In this document: piece by piece, positions 20,650 through 31,828 of the stretch
Numbering within the stretch: position 1 is the first letter of the stretch
How the letters are laid out: the number at the start of each line of letters is the position of its first letter
Assembly (NCBI GenBank): GCA_039090855.1
Contig: CM077011.1
Span: 31,711,001-31,775,000 of the forward strand
Origin: Macrothele yani
Lineage: Eukaryota; Arthropoda; Arachnida; Araneae; Macrothelidae
Direction of reading: 5' to 3'
Length of the DNA stretch: 64,000 nt
The notes under the pieces: generated by a model
Told to the model about the DNA's origin: nothing
Databases searched by the model: none
Seen by the model: the letters and a program-made list of their open reading frames with translations, nothing else
Translations under genes and position numbers: made by a program

Positions 20650-21170
20650 AAGAAAATGCGTCTTATTTGGTCATTTTTACGCTTTCCAACCGTAGGTCGA
20701 AGAGTCGTATATGCTCCAGCTTTGTCCGTCTGCCTGTCCGTCCGCACGATAACCTGCGTAATAAATGGTTCGGTTTTTATGAAATTTTAGTATGTGGTAG
20801 GAAACCACCTGGGGACGAACCCTATTGAAAATGAACGAAATGGAGTCAAAGGTCAGGACATAGCAGAGGAATCCATTCCGTTGCCCTCATGCGTCATAAC
20901 TTGCGTAAAAATGGTCCGATTTCGATGAACTTTTAGCATGTGGTAGGGGACAACCTGGGAAGGAACTCTATTGAAAATGGACGAAATGGGGTCAAAGGTC
21001 AGGACATAGGAGCGGGATCCATTCCATTGCCCTTATGCGTCATAACGTACGTAAAAATGCTTCTAGTGCGATAAAACTTTAGTATGTTGTTCCGGAGGTA
21101 AACTAAACCAATTCTGTTGGATATCAACGAAATGGGGTCAAAGGTCAGGGCACAGGATCGGCTCTTTGCT
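20650..21170 (-). repeat. Repeat family R, array R2
   Basis: Starts with the header CGCTTTCCAACCGTAGG and GCTTTGTCCGTCTGCCTGTC, then three monomers with GGAGTCAAAGGTCA or GGGGTCAAAGGTCA at 20842, 20988 and 21134, exactly 146 bp apart. Intermediate blocks (TATTGAAAATG, GTCATAACTTGCGTAAAAAT, AGTATGTGGTAGG) are shared with the R arrays near 10, 45 and 49 kb. Confidence 0.9.
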
Positions 21171-21629
21171 TCTTAGATACCGACTGAAAGCATTTCTTTT
21201 TCGTTGGCTACAACCCACTGTGCCAAAGCATTGCGCAAATTTCTTGCATTTAATGATTGCAGATTTCTTCAGAAAATTGTTTTTAGAATTTTTCTTAGAT
21301 TGCTTTAGAAGGGGAGTAACAGTGGCACACCCAGCATTTTTTACGAGGATGGCCCATAATGTTGAAGATTAAAATTTTAAAAACCTCGAAGCTAACATCT
21401 CCCTAATATTGGAGAGCGATAAAAACATCTCATCCACATTAAACTACTTTTCCCATTATTGGTAAAATATTTGTACAACGGCCATTCCATAAAAACACAA
21501 AATGAATAAATATAGGTACAGCAAAATATATATTATTCTTTCTCAAAGTATCTTCCCTCGGATGATGCGCAACGGTACCCATCTTTCAGTCCACTTTTCG
21601 AAGCAAGTGGCGAAGGCATTTTGTGGAAG

Positions 21630-22488
21630 CTACTTTAGCGACACCTGTATAACGTGAGCATTCGTGTTGATTGTTGCGCCACGGAAGTTCTCCTTCATTG
21701 TTGGAAACAGCCAGAAATCGCACGGGGCGAGATCAGGACTGTAGCATGATTTCAATCCTGCATTTCGTAAGAAACTGTTGAACACAAGCAGCCACGTGTG
21801 GGCGGGCGTTATCATGGTGTAGGGACCACTTGCCCATCAGTTCTGGTCGCTTAATCGATAAGTGTCGTCGCAGACGTTTCAAGACTGAAATGTAATCCTC
21901 AGCATTGACAGTAATTTGCGGAGGAACGGTATGTTGGTAGACTACACCTTTACGATGACACTTGCTGCGCGCTTCGTGAGAGGGTCGAAATAGTGGAGAC
22001 ATGTTTCATCGGCTGTTATTGCTGTGTTTAGAAAATCTGGATCCTTTGCATTAATTTGTTTCCTCTCATGACTCACTTGAACTGGCTAACAACTGTTCTC
22101 TCGTCAGGTGATGACGTACTCATCTGGAACACACACGATGCAGCATTAGTTTGTCGCGTAAAATGCGGAATGCCGACGTTTTCGAAATATTAGTTGCCGT
22201 TGCTTAATCTTTACACGTCATTCGTGGATCTTTTTGCAGGATTGCCCAAACGGTGTTAACAACACGCTCCGTAACAGCACTTTCAGGTCGACCAGGCCTA
22301 GGAGCGAGTTCTGCCGACAAACGCCCTTTTTTGAAATCATTGTGCCATCTAAAAATTTTTGACTCACCCAAGCATTTATAAGCTTTTTTCATTAAATCAA
22401 CTGTTTCTGGAGCCGTTTTACCCAAACAATAGCAAAAGTTTATCGCACAACGCATTTCACTTCTTAACTCTGAATTACTCACCTCCAT
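21630..22488 (-). pseudogene. mariner transposase, degenerate
   Basis: The N-terminal part MEVSNSELRSEMRCAINFCY through KIFRWHNDFKKGR and PRPGRPESAVTE is the helix-turn-helix and linker of a mariner transposase. The catalytic part contains LHHDNARPHVAACVQQFL and, after a frameshift, YSPDLAPCDFWLFP, the typical mariner D34D pair. At least two frameshifts and an internal gap near 22000-22200 break the gene. Confidence 0.85.
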
Positions 22489-22699
22489 AGCTGTAGGGCA
22501 AAATGAAGACGTACCTTAAACAACTGAGCAATAACAAAACCAGAATCGTCTGACACGACTAATAACTGTTGCCACTGATACTTCCTTAATTCAGTTAATG
22601 ATCTGCGTGGTTATTTTCCCCCTCTAACTACGAAAAAATTACTCTCAGCTTTTACGGAACGGTCTTTGTATATACTGAAGAGCAATTGAACTAGAGATA

Positions 22700-23355
22700 C
22701 CTGTCTAGTAATGTGTAGCACCACCTTTCTCCCTGATGACGGCGGCGATTCGTCTCGGCATGGACTCGACAAGACACCAAAAGCGTTGGGAAGCCATACG
22801 GATCCACAACCCCTGAACAAGCTCCCACAGTTCACGAAAATTTAATGAAGGGGAGTCAGAGCCTCGAACATCCCTCTCGATGGCATCCCAGATGTGCTCG
22901 ATGGGATTGAGGTCAGGTGACCTAGCTGGCCAAGGAAGCGGGGTCACGTCGGTGGAGTGCTCATCCAACCATCGCATTCGGATACAATTCGGGATCGATG
23001 GCACGATGGATTGTCTTGTTGCAGTATGAGGTCCCCAGTGGGATGTTGAAGACGCACAAACGGGAGCAAGTGGTCATCCAGGATATCCCGGTAACGTTGA
23101 CCTGTGAGGGACGATGTCACACGTACCAGGGGTCCCATTTCAGTCCACGTAAACAGTCCCCAGACAAGAATGCCACCCCCATCAGCTTGAAGAGTACCCT
23201 GTTGGCAAGAAGGATCCATCGCTTCTTGTGGTTTGCGCCGTACTCGCATCCTGCCATCAGCATGTACCAACGTGAATCTCGACTAATCAGTGCAGGCAAC
23301 ATTTTTTCCACATGTCTAAGGTCCAGTGGCGATGTTCCCGCGCCCATGCTAATCT
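22700..23355 (-). pseudogene. Tc1-like transposase, catalytic-domain relic
   Basis: Coding reads SRFTLVHADGRMRVRRKPQE after an Asp-stop pair, then LILQQDNPSCHRSRIV, then after a frameshift PLPWPARSPDLNPIEHIWDA and a C-terminal ESMPRRIAAVIREKGGATHY. All three catalytic residues are readable; a stop codon sits where the Glu after the first Asp should be. No helix-turn-helix part is present, so the 5' half is missing. Confidence 0.8.
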
Positions 23356-23732
23356 TTGCACCCTGTGATGTGCTAATAAAGTTTACATTTGTTGTTTCAT
23401 ATGAGTTTATTCTTTCCAAAATAAGAACAAAAACTAACCGTCGATTCTGACGGGTTTCGTCTAGTTAACTATTATTGCGGCACTTCATGGGACAGCGCCC
23501 AGCAAGATCAGATTTCAACAACTGTTTTGACTACTTCCGTTGCCCATTCTCGTTACATCGAGATGTTATGCATGGAATTTACTTTACTGCTGTCAGGAAA
23601 GATACATAGCATAAAAAAAAAAAGATGTTTCCGTTTTAGTTCTATACAAATGCAGCCGTATTTTTCATAGCATAAAAAATAAGATGTTTCCCTTTACGGG
23701 AAATAGCGCATTTTTAAAATCTTTATGAACGT

Positions 23733-23942
23733 ACGTAGCTGCCCCAGTGGCCGACTGGTTAGAGGCGTAGGCCGCTGGCCAGTAACCCGAAATGGGCCTG
23801 AACCCCGTATGAAGCGTGGTCGGCACACCTGCGACATAGCGCCGGCTACAGTAAAATCCCGTAACCACGAACTCATCGGTCATATTCGTAACAGCCGCCT
23901 ATAGTGGTCGTTGCAGACTAAAAAATAAATAAATAAATAAAA
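23733..23942 (+). mobile_element. SINE D, tRNA-derived, with AAAT tail
   Basis: CCAGTGGCCGACTGGTTAGA is a tRNA-like A-box arm and GGGCCTGAACCCCG a degenerate B box. A 120-bp body follows and ends in an AAATAAATAAAT tail. Tail and body differ from SINE A, implying a separate family. Confidence 0.75.
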
Positions 23943-25330
23943 AGCCGAAGCAGCAGAATGAATCTTTTACGTTTTCTGAGGTCCAAATGTGGCGCATTTT
24001 CTGCCTCTCTGTTTCTTAATTAATCAAATCTAATTTGAATTGAAAATGGCATCTCATTTTTTATTAAGTGATTCTTTGAGAGTAATTTAAGTTTTTCGCG
24101 ACCCCCAGGGGTCACGACCCCGAATTTCGGAGCTTATTACTTTTGCAATAATTTCAGAGCATGGGTTAAGAAAGGAAGCATGACGAACGCGGAAAGAGAA
24201 TGTCCGTGAAGGCAATGAAGAAAGAAAATTGAAGACCATCTGGAAACATTAAAATCGACAGTTAAAATTTGCTTTTGGGGAATTCTTTGGGTTATCTTCA
24301 TTGTGTGCATAGTGTTATCTTTCCTTTCCACACCATGGCAAAGTTTTCAATGTAAATTCAACGCAATTAGATGGGAGCGAAATTATAAAACGCCTCCCAG
24401 AAGACCCAAGATAAGTGCTCTTCATTCACCAATTAGGCATTTCCCCACAGCATTCCTACCATTAAAACAAACTCAAAGAACAACAACTTTGCTAAAAAGA
24501 ATCGACTTTAATGAAATCCGTAAATGAATTTAGCGCCAAGTTTTCCTACTCCTCCTCTCGGTGGATCTTAAATATGTAAATTTGTTAAATAAAAGTTTCG
24601 GTAAATACTTTCCACCATTGAGAGACTAAAGAAAATGATTTTAAGCAAACTAATATTATCTTATTGATACTTTGTTTGCACCAACATGTAATTTAATTTA
24701 ACTTCGATGATTTCAACGGAAAAACTCCGCGAGACGTTATGCATGAACGTTAAAACGCAAGAATTAATGGAAGAACGTTGTTTCGCTTTTTTCTCTCACA
24801 TTTTGAGAGAATCGAAACACTGTACGGTCACTTTTAAGAGCTTCGACGCATTTTGTATTCTCTTACTACAAAATAAGACTCCAATTTCAGAATGATTTCA
24901 ATAATTTTAAGCTGCATGGTAAAACAATGCGTATAATTGCAGCGAATTTCATTTTTTTATTAAGTAACAACATGCAAGCGATTAAACGTGCAGGGTTTTA
25001 ACTTGGAGAAAAATGCATGCGTTAGCAATAAAAGGAGATGGTGTTGAGGTGAATTATTCCTATGTGTGCGCTTGCATGGTAGATGCACGAAAACATTTTG
25101 ATTAAAAAAGACAATGATAACGTTATTTCTGAAAGTTTGTTATTTGTGATTTTTCACCATTCTTCTGGCATCCTGGGTTTTGCTACTAGAAGTTTTTTAC
25201 CATGTTATTTACTCGGCTTTGTAACGGTCGTGGAATTATGGCTGACTGAATACTACATAAATCAGTTCTTAATAACTTCACTTACAGTGAAACAGGAGTT
25301 TTTCAAGAAAACGTTGTTGGGTGTGTGCAT
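23943..25330. other. No gene recognised
   Basis: A/T-rich sequence with short frames and no recognisable repeat or domain. The 120-codon frame at 25083-25445 has no motif and overlaps the end of a mariner relic. Confidence 0.45.
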
Positions 25331-25439
25331 AAGTTCTACCCGTTTTTGTAGGCTACACAGAAAGGAGGAGAACACAACAAATAACGTGCCTAGGATTTCA
25401 CATAACCGCCATCATTCTGTATGGTCTCTTGCCATCTAT

Positions 25440-26422
25440 CTATGAGTGGGTGAATCCTACGCCGGAAAACCTCCTGTGTTTTAGAGTAAAAAAATGTAAT
25501 GCCGTTTTCACATCGTCCACATCATCGAAGGTTTGGAGAGCGAAGGCGTTCTGTAACGATCGAAAAAGTTGGTAGTCCGTAGGTGGCAAATCAGAGGAAT
25601 ACGCCGGGTGAAGTAACACTTCCCAACCAAAGTCCAGTAAGTTTTGCCGAGTGATTAAATCAGCATGAGGTCTGGCGTTATCATGATGAAGGATCATGCC
25701 TTTGCGATTGACGAGTGCTGGCCGCTTCGATGTCAGTTGTACTAGCAATCTGTCCAACTGTTGGTAGTAGAGGACACCATTTATCGTTCGGATAGGTGCC
25801 AACACCTCCCAGTGGATTATTCCCTGGACATCTCACCAAACGCTCAACAAAACCTTTTTGGGATGCAGTCCTCCTTTTGAGGTCGGTGGAGCAGGCGCCG
25901 CTCCTTGGCACACATTCCTTTGACGCTTTACATTACGGTACACGGGTACAGTACCTATTTCTCATCACCCGTTACAATTCGCTTTAAACACGGTTCATTT
26001 CTGTGACGAGAAACCAAAGAAACACAGATGCGGATTCTCTACTCTCCTTGCTTTGCAGAAAGCTGATGCGGAACCCAGTTATCGAACATGGCGATGAACC
26101 CAAGCTTATGCATCCGTCTTTCGACTATTGTTCAGTGTATCGACAACGTTTCAGCTAATTCCTGAATGGTTGGATGCGGGTCATTTGTTATGGCTTGGTC
26201 CAAATCCTCGTCAGAAAGCACGGATGGACGTCCAAGACGTGGTTGTCCTTTACAGCTTCTGTCTCCTTCCCGGAATTTCCGAAACCAACAGCAACATGTG
26301 CTGTCATCAACTGCATTCTCCCCATACACTTGACAGATGTCGCGGCAATCCGCTGCTGCAGTACTGCATTTATCGAACTCGTACAGTAAACAGTGTCTAA
26401 TGTGCTCCTTATCGCATGCCAT
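25440..26422 (-). pseudogene. mariner transposase, degenerate
   Basis: N-terminal coding MACDKEHIRHCLLYEFDK with GRPSVLSDEDLDQAITNDPH and TIQELAETLSIH is the paired helix-turn-helix region (SETMAR-like). The catalytic half shows ILHHDNARPHADLITRQNLL and YSSDLPPTDYQLFRSLQNAF, the mariner D34D block. A stretch of broken coding at about 25810-26130 separates the halves. Confidence 0.85.
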
Positions 26423-26770
26423 GTTACACCGTCCGTGATTTCCGTTACAAATTACTTACTTGGGCAAACCTAGTGCCTCTGTATGCTCTACTCGTTCACG
26501 CTTTATTGGCCGAAAATTTGGCATCGCATCGTCACATGTCACGTAACTACTCCGATCGCAATTTGCATCTATTACAAAAAATGGTAGAACTTTTGCAAAC
26601 ACCAAATACGTACAGATTGATTCCTTCATTCTTTCAACAGATCCATGAAATTGTAATATTCCTATAGAACAGAACACTTTACGTCGAACGTTAAAAGTAT
26701 CAAATTCGTAGTAAACTTCAGAACTAAGTAACGTTAATCGGTAGAACTCTTAATTATAAAAACATATATA

Positions 26771-28074
26771 CACTATATTAACAAAAGTATCCGGACTACC
26801 GTAAAAAGCAAATGAACGGATACGCTGCGTTGTTAAGATGCGCGGTACAGCTGCAAACGGTATAAAAAGAAGCCAGCAGCTGACCGCGATTATATCGCCG
26901 TATGAGGTTGAGTGAAAATGTCGCGGCGGGAGAGATCAGGCTTTGAGAAAGGAAAGATCGTTGGGTGTTATATTAGTGGGTTGTCCATAAGAGAAACCGA
27001 GAAGCGTTTAAACATAGCCAAGTCAACTATTGTGGATGTACTGAATAAGTGGAAGACATATGGCATTTAAACATAGCCAAGTCGACTGTTGTGGATGTAC
27101 TGAATAAGTGGAAGACATATGGCGTGCCTAAAGCAGCAAAACGTACCGGAAGACAAAAGAAAATCAGTGATAGAGGACGTCGAAGCCTCCGGAGAGTCGT
27201 TACAGCTAATCGACTGAGTAATGTACAAGACCTCAGTGTACAGGTGAGTGGAAATGCTGGAACCTTGGTATGTGCACGTACCGTTTGCAGAGAACTTCAT
27301 TTCATGGGTTACCGTGGTCACGCGGCTGCTCATAAGCCTCTTTCATTTCCTCTCGGAATGCTACTCGTTTTTTTAGCGTGGTGTAAAGAAAATTTATCGT
27401 GGACCGTAGATCAATGAAAACGGATCCTACGAACTGATGAATTCAGATACCCGATCCATCAGTCTGATGGCCGAGTGTGGGTATGGTGGCAGCCGGGGGA
27501 ACGCTATTTACCACAGTGTACTGTTCCTACGGTCAAGTTTGGAGCTGGCAGTGTACTCGTGTGGGGAGGTTTTTCGTGGTATGGTTCCGGGCCATTGGTT
27601 ATCTTGGGCAAACCTGTTAACCAGCACGTGTACGTCGATATTCTGGACAATTATGCCCAACCAACTCTGTGGCAATACTATGGAACCGAGCCGTATTGGT
27701 ACCAGCAGGATAATGCACCGAGCCATAAAGCAAGGATTGTTACGGCGTAGTTTGAAGATAGTTCCGTATCGTGTGTGGACTGGCCAGCACGGAGCCCTGA
27801 TCTTAATCCCATAAAGCACCTATGGGATGAATTAGAGCGCTGCATAAGAAGTTTGGAACCAAGGCCTACGACTAAGCAACAGTTGACGGCAGCATTATGT
27901 ACTTAATGGGTGCGCATACCTATCACTATGTTTCAAAACCTTGTCGAAAGCATGTCTCGAAAGATCAGTGCATGCATTAAGTCCAAAGGTGGACCAAGAC
28001 TGTACTAATGTATGTCAATAAATTCTATGTTATGTTTCTCTTCTAAGTGTCCGGTGACTTTTGCAAATATAGTG
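26771..28074 (+). mobile_element. Tc1-like element B, copy 2
   Basis: The left terminus CACTATATTAACAAAAGTAT follows TA; the right terminus reversed is CACTATATTTGCAAAAGTCA, but the flanking TA on the right has become CA. The 1304-bp length is normal. It is the fuller copy of the family also seen at 13870 and 16138. Confidence 0.9.
26920..27995 (+). pseudogene. Tc1-like transposase of element B copy 2
   Basis: The helix-turn-helix region (NIAKSTVVDVLNKWKTYG) is duplicated by a 59-bp tandem copy at 27007-27065 and 27066-27124, which shifts frame. Catalytic coding shows TDEFRY with the first Asp, WYQQDNAPSHKAR with the second, and WPARSPDLNPIKHLWDELER, where the catalytic Glu has become Lys. 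The C-terminus is FQNLVESMSRKISACIKSKG. Stops interrupt the frame around 27410 and 27750. The spacing from second Asp to the mutated Glu is 34 residues, as in classical Tc1. Confidence 0.85.
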
Positions 28075-28245
28075 CATATCAGCACAATATGCAGCCTTTA
28101 AATAGAGACAACTTTAATTAATTAACGCCGCTTCCACAATTAACGTTATAACATCCACCATCTCCCACACTGCTAAATGGACGATGTAATCACTCTTTCC
28201 ACGTTATTTTTTAAACAACGCATAGCGACTGAAAAATTGTATTTC

Positions 28246-28316
28246 GGCACTGCTGGGATCGAACCCCAGAACTCTCGATAACTAGTCGAGTGCGTTCGAA
28301 TTTACGCTACAGCGCC
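28246..28316 (-). tRNA. tRNA-Thr-like cloverleaf (AGT), copy 1
   Basis: The minus strand folds as a complete 71-nt cloverleaf: acceptor GGCGCTG with CAGTGCC (one G-U), D stem GCGT with ACGC, anticodon stem CTCGA with TCGAG around loop CTAGTTA (anticodon AGT), and T arm CTGGG-GTTCGAT-CCCAG. The D loop AAATTCGA lacks the conserved GG and the A box is poor. It is therefore either a tRNA-derived SINE head or a decayed tRNA-Thr rather than a certain gene. Confidence 0.5.
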
Positions 28317-28573
28317 AACAATTCTCAGCGCAATACGTGGTTTATCAGTCAGCATCTGACTATACGAATGCGTATTGATGGTCTCAGCAACTGAGATGTC
28401 GTCATCTGGTGGCATTTAACGCAACAGCTATTTTAATTGTAGCTGATAAATTCAAAGGGCGATAGAAATGTTTAATATATATCAAATACGTGGAGATAAT
28501 GTAAATGGACGATGTAATCACTCTTTCCACGTTATTTTTTAAACAACGCATAGCGACTGAAAAATTGTATTTC

Positions 28574-28644
28574 GGCACTGCTGGGATCGAACCCCAGAAC
28601 TCTCGATAACTAGTCGAGTGCGTTCGAATTTACGCTACAGCGCC
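28574..28644 (-). tRNA. tRNA-Thr-like cloverleaf (AGT), copy 2
   Basis: Base-for-base copy of the structure at 28246-28316, carried by the 328-bp-offset duplication. All stems are preserved, but identity by recent duplication means this says nothing about selection. Confidence 0.5.
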
Positions 28645-28959
28645 AACAATTCTCAGCGCAATACGTGGTTTATCAGTCAGCATCTGACTATACGAATGCG
28701 TATTGATGGTCTCAGCAACTCATCTGGTGGCATTTAACGCATACAGCTATTTTAATTGTAGCTGATAAATTCAAAGGGCGATAGAAATTGCCAACCATAC
28801 TTTTGCGAGAGAAAAGATAACACATTGAGTTTGAAAAACGCTCAGTAAATGGAACTCAAATTTACATAGAGAAAGAAACTAAAAAGGAAAGTTAAATTAG
28901 AGTATGCTTCACAGCTTCCAATGGTGTTTTACACCAAAGGACTGAAATATTATAATTAC

Positions 28960-29230
28960 TTGCCTAATATGGTTTTCGTTCTCCATGTGCCGGCAAAATT
29001 TGCTGTTCCAACACGAACCACAGATCCTAGACTGGACTGACATCCTTTGACTTTCGAGCCCAATACACTACCCGGAATTCTTCCTCATGTTGCGCGACCC
29101 ATTGTCGAACAATCCGGACAGTCATGGAGTATTATTTTGTTGAAAGAAAGCACTACTGGAGTTAAATACCGTTAGCATGAAAGGATATACCCGCTTTACA
29201 ATGATGTTAATGTAGGTGTTAGACGTCATG
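28960..29230 (-). pseudogene. Tc1-like transposase fragment (element A family)
   Basis: Coding read on the minus strand includes FFQQNNTP at about 29130-29150, again Asn-Asn where the catalytic Asp-Asn is expected, followed by a stop. The upstream part matches the segment LDIIAAQIHPFM of element A in degraded form. No termini remain. Confidence 0.6.
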
Positions 29231-29635
29231 GTCTCCTGCAAACAGGATCGGTCTGGCCTGACGGCCCACCGGCCTTATTCCCTGGGCTCCGTCGTGCCCG
29301 GTGGTGATAAAAAGTCTCCCTCTTGGCGATAAAAAGAAATGCAATGATGAAAATAAAGTACTAAATAATAAAAATTGCAATGATGAAAATATTTTAGTGG
29401 CATTTGCATTCCAGGAGAAAAAAAATGAAGTCAACTTCTTGACAAAATTATTTTTTGAAGAAAGTATTTTAAAATAAATATTTTATTTTCAAAGTAAGTG
29501 CTTCTTTATTGGTGCAATAGTGCATGCAATTTTGTTATGCGATGTTTAAGTGTCTTTGGATTTTCCAATTTTATATTGTCGAAGATTTCATAAACAAAAG
29601 TGAAAAATCTGGAAAAGGGAGTTCAAAGTCAAACG

Positions 29636-29848
29636 GCTGCTCCGATGGTGCAGTGGTCTAAGCAATGGCTTCTGACCATTCTTCCGAGAAGGGTCCGGAT
29701 TCGAATCCCGGTGAGGCACGGATGTTGTGTTTGTGCTACGGCGCTGGCTCTCTCCCTTCCCTGGAGTCAGTGGCTCTAAATTAGGTACAGGTGACTCCAT
29801 TGCGTTGCTCACGGTGATCGCTAAACCTCCAATCATAAAAGAAAAAAA
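29636..29848 (+). mobile_element. SINE A, diverged copy
   Basis: Tenfold more diverged by eye than other SINE A copies (GCTGCTCCGATGGTGCAGTG head, GATTCGAATCCC B box, short A-rich tail). TTCAAAG flanks both sides. Confidence 0.8.
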
Positions 29849-29869
29849 TTTCAAAGATCTGTGGAAACA

Positions 29870-30005
29870 CAAATTTGTCCGTCATGGTGATCGAATCCGA
29901 GCTCCTTCACTCCGGTTTAAGTTGCTCTCTAATCTAAGCTACACGGACGGAATGTGTCGCTGCAGATTTGTCGTCTTTACACGTGCTTTACCTGTGTGGT
30001 ACGTT
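29870..30005 (-). mobile_element. SINE B, tRNA-derived, copy 1
   Basis: The minus strand reads a leading GTACGTACCAC-like segment, an ACGACAAATCTGCAGC block, then TCCGTGTAGCTTAGATTAG (A box) and a tRNA-like arm. Matches 30150-30302 and the plus-strand copies at 56872 and 57170. Confidence 0.65.
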
Positions 30006-30149
30006 ACATCATCTTCCTCTTAATTTTTTTTTTTTTTTGAAGCGAAGAACGACTTTTTATTAATTCCAGACGATGTGCGGAACAAACATCACACATTTTT
30101 CGAAGAACCCAAGGACCAGTACATCCGTTTTTACGTTCGGGCGCCGATG

Positions 30150-30302
30150 TGAAAACATAAATTTGTCCCTGACGGGGATCGAACCCGAGCCCCCTCCCCT
30201 CACTCCGGAGTAACTTGCTCTTCCAACTAAGCTACACGGACGGAATGTGCGGCTGCATCTTTGTCGTCTCGACAGGTGCTTTACTTCTGTAGTACGTTAC
30301 AG
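30150..30302 (-). mobile_element. SINE B, tRNA-derived, copy 2
   Basis: Best preserved copy: on the minus strand GTCCGTGTAGCTTAGTTGGA is the A-box arm, GGGTTCGATCCCCG the B box, with GACAAAGATGCAGCCGCAC upstream. A GTAACGTACTACAG-like phrase marks the 5' edge. Confidence 0.75.
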
Positions 30303-30775
30303 GTCCACGAAAATGTTTTTTTTATAAAAATATACATTATAATACCTTGTACAATTTACTCCTTAAATGCTAGTTGTTTTTCCAGTTTTGTTCAATAAAA
30401 TTCACTTGAAAAATAATAAATTAATTCACAGAAAAATTAAATAAATTCATTTACGTAACTTTCTTTTCATAGGTAGATCAATATTTATGAAAACAACCTT
30501 CAGCCATTCACAAAATTCAACAATGCTTTGGGACACATGGAGAAAATTAAAATGAAGTTGTTTTGGAAGTTCTTGCTGCGATATTGCGAAATGTATTTAT
30601 TTGAGGGTGTAAACCCGTCACGCGTGTGTATATTTGTAAGAAAAATTAAGTAGGCAAACTATTTTGAGATCGTCAAAGTATTTTAGGCCTTCTGAAAATC
30701 CTAGGTCTGTGCCCTTTTAGGGGACAAATTAGACCCTGCCTACATATGAATGACTGCAACATTCATGTGCAGGCA

Positions 30776-31015
30776 GGGCCGCGGATGGCCTAGTGGTCAG
30801 CGTTCATGACTGCCACGGAGAAGACCACGGGTTCGATCCCAGGCAGGTACGAACGTTCGAACCACTAAATATCCGCCGTGCGTCGGATGGGCACGTTAAG
30901 CCGTCAGACCCCGGGTACTGGCCCCCGGTAGAAAATAAGGGCGTCTTCCTCCCTTTTCTTCCTCACTTCCGTGTGACTTTCCTATCTGGCATTTTAGCCC
31001 ATATCTCCTAGCTTC
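30776..31015 (+). mobile_element. SINE C, tRNA-derived
   Basis: GGATGGCCTAGTGGTCAGCG is an A-box arm and CGGGTTCGATCCCAGG a perfect B box; the body continues with GTTAAGCCGTCAGACCCCGG. Imperfect hairpins flank it: CCCTGCCTACATATGAATG at 30735-30753 pairs with 30761-30779, and a second lies near 31071-31100. Confidence 0.75.
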
Positions 31016-31032
31016 GTACTTCTAAGGGTTGT

Positions 31033-31230
31033 TTAAGACCTGGAGTCAGACACTCCCTTCCGAAAATCCTCTGCATATGATCTGATCGGATCATGCGCAG
31101 GCAGGGTCGGATTGGCCCAAAGCATTGCACTTCGTCCACCTGCTTGTTTTTCCACGGTGCATCCTGGTGTCAACACTTTCCCAGGAAAAAAAGACGCAGA
31201 CGAATCTGGCTGTCCATGGCAGCGTTGCAT
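31033..31230 (-). pseudogene. Tc1-like transposase fragment (element A family)
   Basis: GKVLTPGCTVEKQAGGRSAM followed by LWANPTL matches the segment between the first and second catalytic positions of element A (AKALTPGCTVTRK). Neither catalytic residue is included. Confidence 0.6.
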
Positions 31231-31339
31231 CCAGAGAGTTTATTCCGGGAGGGCAATTACAAATTTTGAGGGGCTGAAAGTTGTTAAAGGAATTTTATAC
31301 AAATCATCACAATTTTGTTATCTATCTATCTATCTACTA

Positions 31340-31590
31340 TAAATCTATATCATCATAATTGTCAACCATTATCAATCCACTGCTGGATGAAGGTCTCTCC
31401 AAGCCTCTTCCACAACGGTGTCTCTTGTGCCAGTCTCCTCCATGTCACTCACGCATACTTTCGAATTTCATCCACCCATCTTCCATTTGGTCTTCTTCTG
31501 GGTCTTTTCCTGTCTCTTGGAATCCAATCTAAAATTTCGACTGTCCATCGATGGTCTGTCCTTCTGGCAGTATGTCCAGCCCATTGTTCG
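31340..31590 (-). mobile_element. RTE-like LINE, 5'-truncated copy
   Basis: ATCATCATAATTGTCAACCA marks the short trinucleotide tail at the left, and coding for the last 80 or so residues of the LINE follows up to about 31590, where homology stops. Matches 46430-46670. Confidence 0.85.
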
Positions 31591-31828
31591 TTCGTAACAG
31601 ACGTAGTGTTGGTGGCTCCAATAGCTTATACATTTTAGTGTGGAATTCCTCGTCCCTCACTCACTTATTGCGTGGCCAGGCTGTCTAAAGGTACCGTGTA
31701 CCATTTGAGCTACTTTTCTAACGTTCTCGTCCTCGTATTAGTTCATATTCATCCGTTTTCTTATCTTTTGCTGGGTTGTTTACATTTGATGACACTCCAT
31801 GATGCTCGTGGATGGTAAGTTCTTTCCT

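Larger units (their letters stand above)
28174..28788. repeat. Recent direct duplication of a ~290-bp unit, offset 328 bp
   Basis: Copy 1 (28174-28469) and copy 2 (28502-28788) are almost identical apart from a roughly 10-bp deletion in copy 2 (GAGATGTCGT missing after CAGCAACT) and a one-base change near ACGCA(T)ACAGC. They are separated by 32 bp of A/T-rich DNA. Each contains one tRNA-like cloverleaf. Confidence 0.95.
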
